Assembly: GCA_948468495.1 (NCBI GenBank)
Contig: CAOKJI010000118.1
Span: 1-6,392, forward strand
From: an uncultured Dorea sp.
Lineage (GTDB): Bacteria > Bacillota_A > Clostridia > Lachnospirales > Lachnospiraceae
Length of the DNA: 6,392 nt
Direction of reading: 5' to 3'
Shown: piece after piece, positions 6,007-6,392 of the stretch
Layout of the letters: the number at the start of each line of letters is the position of its first letter
Numbering within the stretch: the first letter of the stretch is position 1
Program-made: the position numbers and the translations under genes
The notes under the pieces: model-generated
What the model was told of the DNA's origin: nothing
The model's database searches: none
The model's input: only the letters and a program-made list of their open reading frames with translations

Positions 6007-6034
6007 TTGGAAATGGAAGAAATAAGTGTATAAT
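6007..6034 (+). promoter_or_regulatory. Putative promoter of the recombinase gene
   Basis: TTGGAA (6007-6012), a 16-bp spacer and a perfect TATAAT (6029-6034) lie 60 bases before the recombinase ATG. The predicted start near 6041 leaves a leader of about 54 bases that includes the ribosome binding site. The -35 match is four of six. Confidence 0.5.
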
Positions 6035-6079
6035 CTAGTTGAATTGCATATATTATTCATTGTCCGCAATGGGACTGGG

Positions 6080-6085
6080 AAGGAG
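6080..6085 (+). promoter_or_regulatory. Ribosome binding site of the recombinase gene
   Basis: AAGGAG sits nine bases before the ATG at 6095 and selects that codon over later in-frame ATGs at 6104 and 6107. The nearer ATG at 6087 is in a different frame. Confidence 0.7.
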
Positions 6086-6094
6086 AATGACTGC

Positions 6095-6392
6095 ATGCAG
6101 ACTATGATGAATGTTAGTATTCCGGGATGTCCGGAAGGGTGCACTTTGCAGAACTTTAAAGACGTTTTATATAATGAAGAGAAGGCAAAAGCTACAATTG
6201 ATAAATACATATCTTCGATAGAACGTCTGTCAGAATTTTTGGAAGGAAGGAATATCACAAAGGAATTGCTGATAAGATATAGGGATGAGTTGTTAAAAAC
6301 ATGCATGGCTCAGACTGTAAACGGAGCATTGTCAGCATTCAACGCTTACCTGGATTATTGCGGGATGCCAGGTATGAGAATGCGGTTTTTGA
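6095..6392 (+). CDS. Tyrosine recombinase (phage-type integrase), N-terminal part, runs off right edge
   Basis: The first 99 codons of a gene continuing beyond the window; no stop is met. After a Cys-containing leader (MQTMMNVSIPGCPEGC), residues of the form NEEKAKATIDKYISSIERLS, EFLEGRNITKELLIRYRDEL and TVNGALSAFNAYLDYCG follow. These fit the helical SAM-like, core DNA-binding N-terminal domain of tyrosine recombinases: the E-K-S/A-x-A-T-I-x-x-Y start, the 'I-T-x-E-L-L-x-x-Y' helix, then a 'S/T-V-N-x-x-L-x-A-x-N' helix. The catalytic Arg-His-Arg-Tyr domain would lie outside, so activity cannot be judged. The start is set by AAGGAG at 6080-6085, and the gene has its own promoter candidate. 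In Lachnospiraceae, short integrases of this sort often occur alone or in small mobile elements. Whether it moves anything here is unknown. Confidence 0.82.
   Translation, partial: MQTMMNVSIPGCPEGCTLQNFKDVLYNEEKAKATIDKYISSIERLSEFLEGRNITKELLIRYRDELLKTCMAQTVNGALSAFNAYLDYCGMPGMRMRFL

Overview
The window looks like a chromosomal segment from a gut-type Clostridia, most likely Lachnospiraceae. This is inferred from the protein families (a stand-alone lantibiotic-type FEGRK cassette, a 'DIYGSKLQKLPFPQY'-type PD-(D/E)XK protein and a short tyrosine recombinase of the style common in that family), from strong GGAGG-type ribosome binding sites, and from moderate base composition. No sequence search was possible. 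Every supported gene lies on the + strand.

Region 1 (1-391) is the 3' end of an ABC-2-type membrane permease cut by the left edge. Region 2 (392-526) is a promoter and leader. It has a 9-bp direct repeat with an 11-bp period sitting where a -35 box would be, a perfect TATAAT, a 9-bp GC-rich hairpin and a strong Shine-Dalgarno sequence. Region 3 (527-4905) is a tightly packed five-gene operon: an ATPase (LanF/MutF type), two permeases (MutE and MutG types), an OmpR-family response regulator and a sensor histidine kinase of the NisK/SpaK type. Neighbouring genes overlap or nearly touch, so they are probably co-transcribed and translationally coupled. The probable circuit is that the kinase senses an extracellular peptide antibiotic or another envelope signal, the regulator binds the direct repeat, and the induced ABC transporter removes the peptide from the membrane. 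No lantibiotic precursor, modification enzyme or export gene is visible in the window, so this appears to be an orphan resistance/sensing module, or its biosynthetic genes lie outside.

Region 4 (4906-5069) is non-coding, with weak promoter-like elements and an AT-rich inverted repeat. Region 5 (5070-5988) is a broken gene of the Rpn/PD-(D/E)XK putative transposase family. The conserved N-terminus and the C-terminal half are both present, but in different frames, and the catalytic middle is missing. Its tail holds a striking 21-bp tandem repeat array encoding a heptad coiled coil. Region 6 (5989-6392) has a plausible promoter and the first 99 codons of a tyrosine recombinase that runs off the right edge.

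The observations most worth following are the direct-repeat promoter, which resembles the nisin-type TCT-N8-TCT response element, the internal deletion of the nuclease-family gene, and the 21-bp repeat array.
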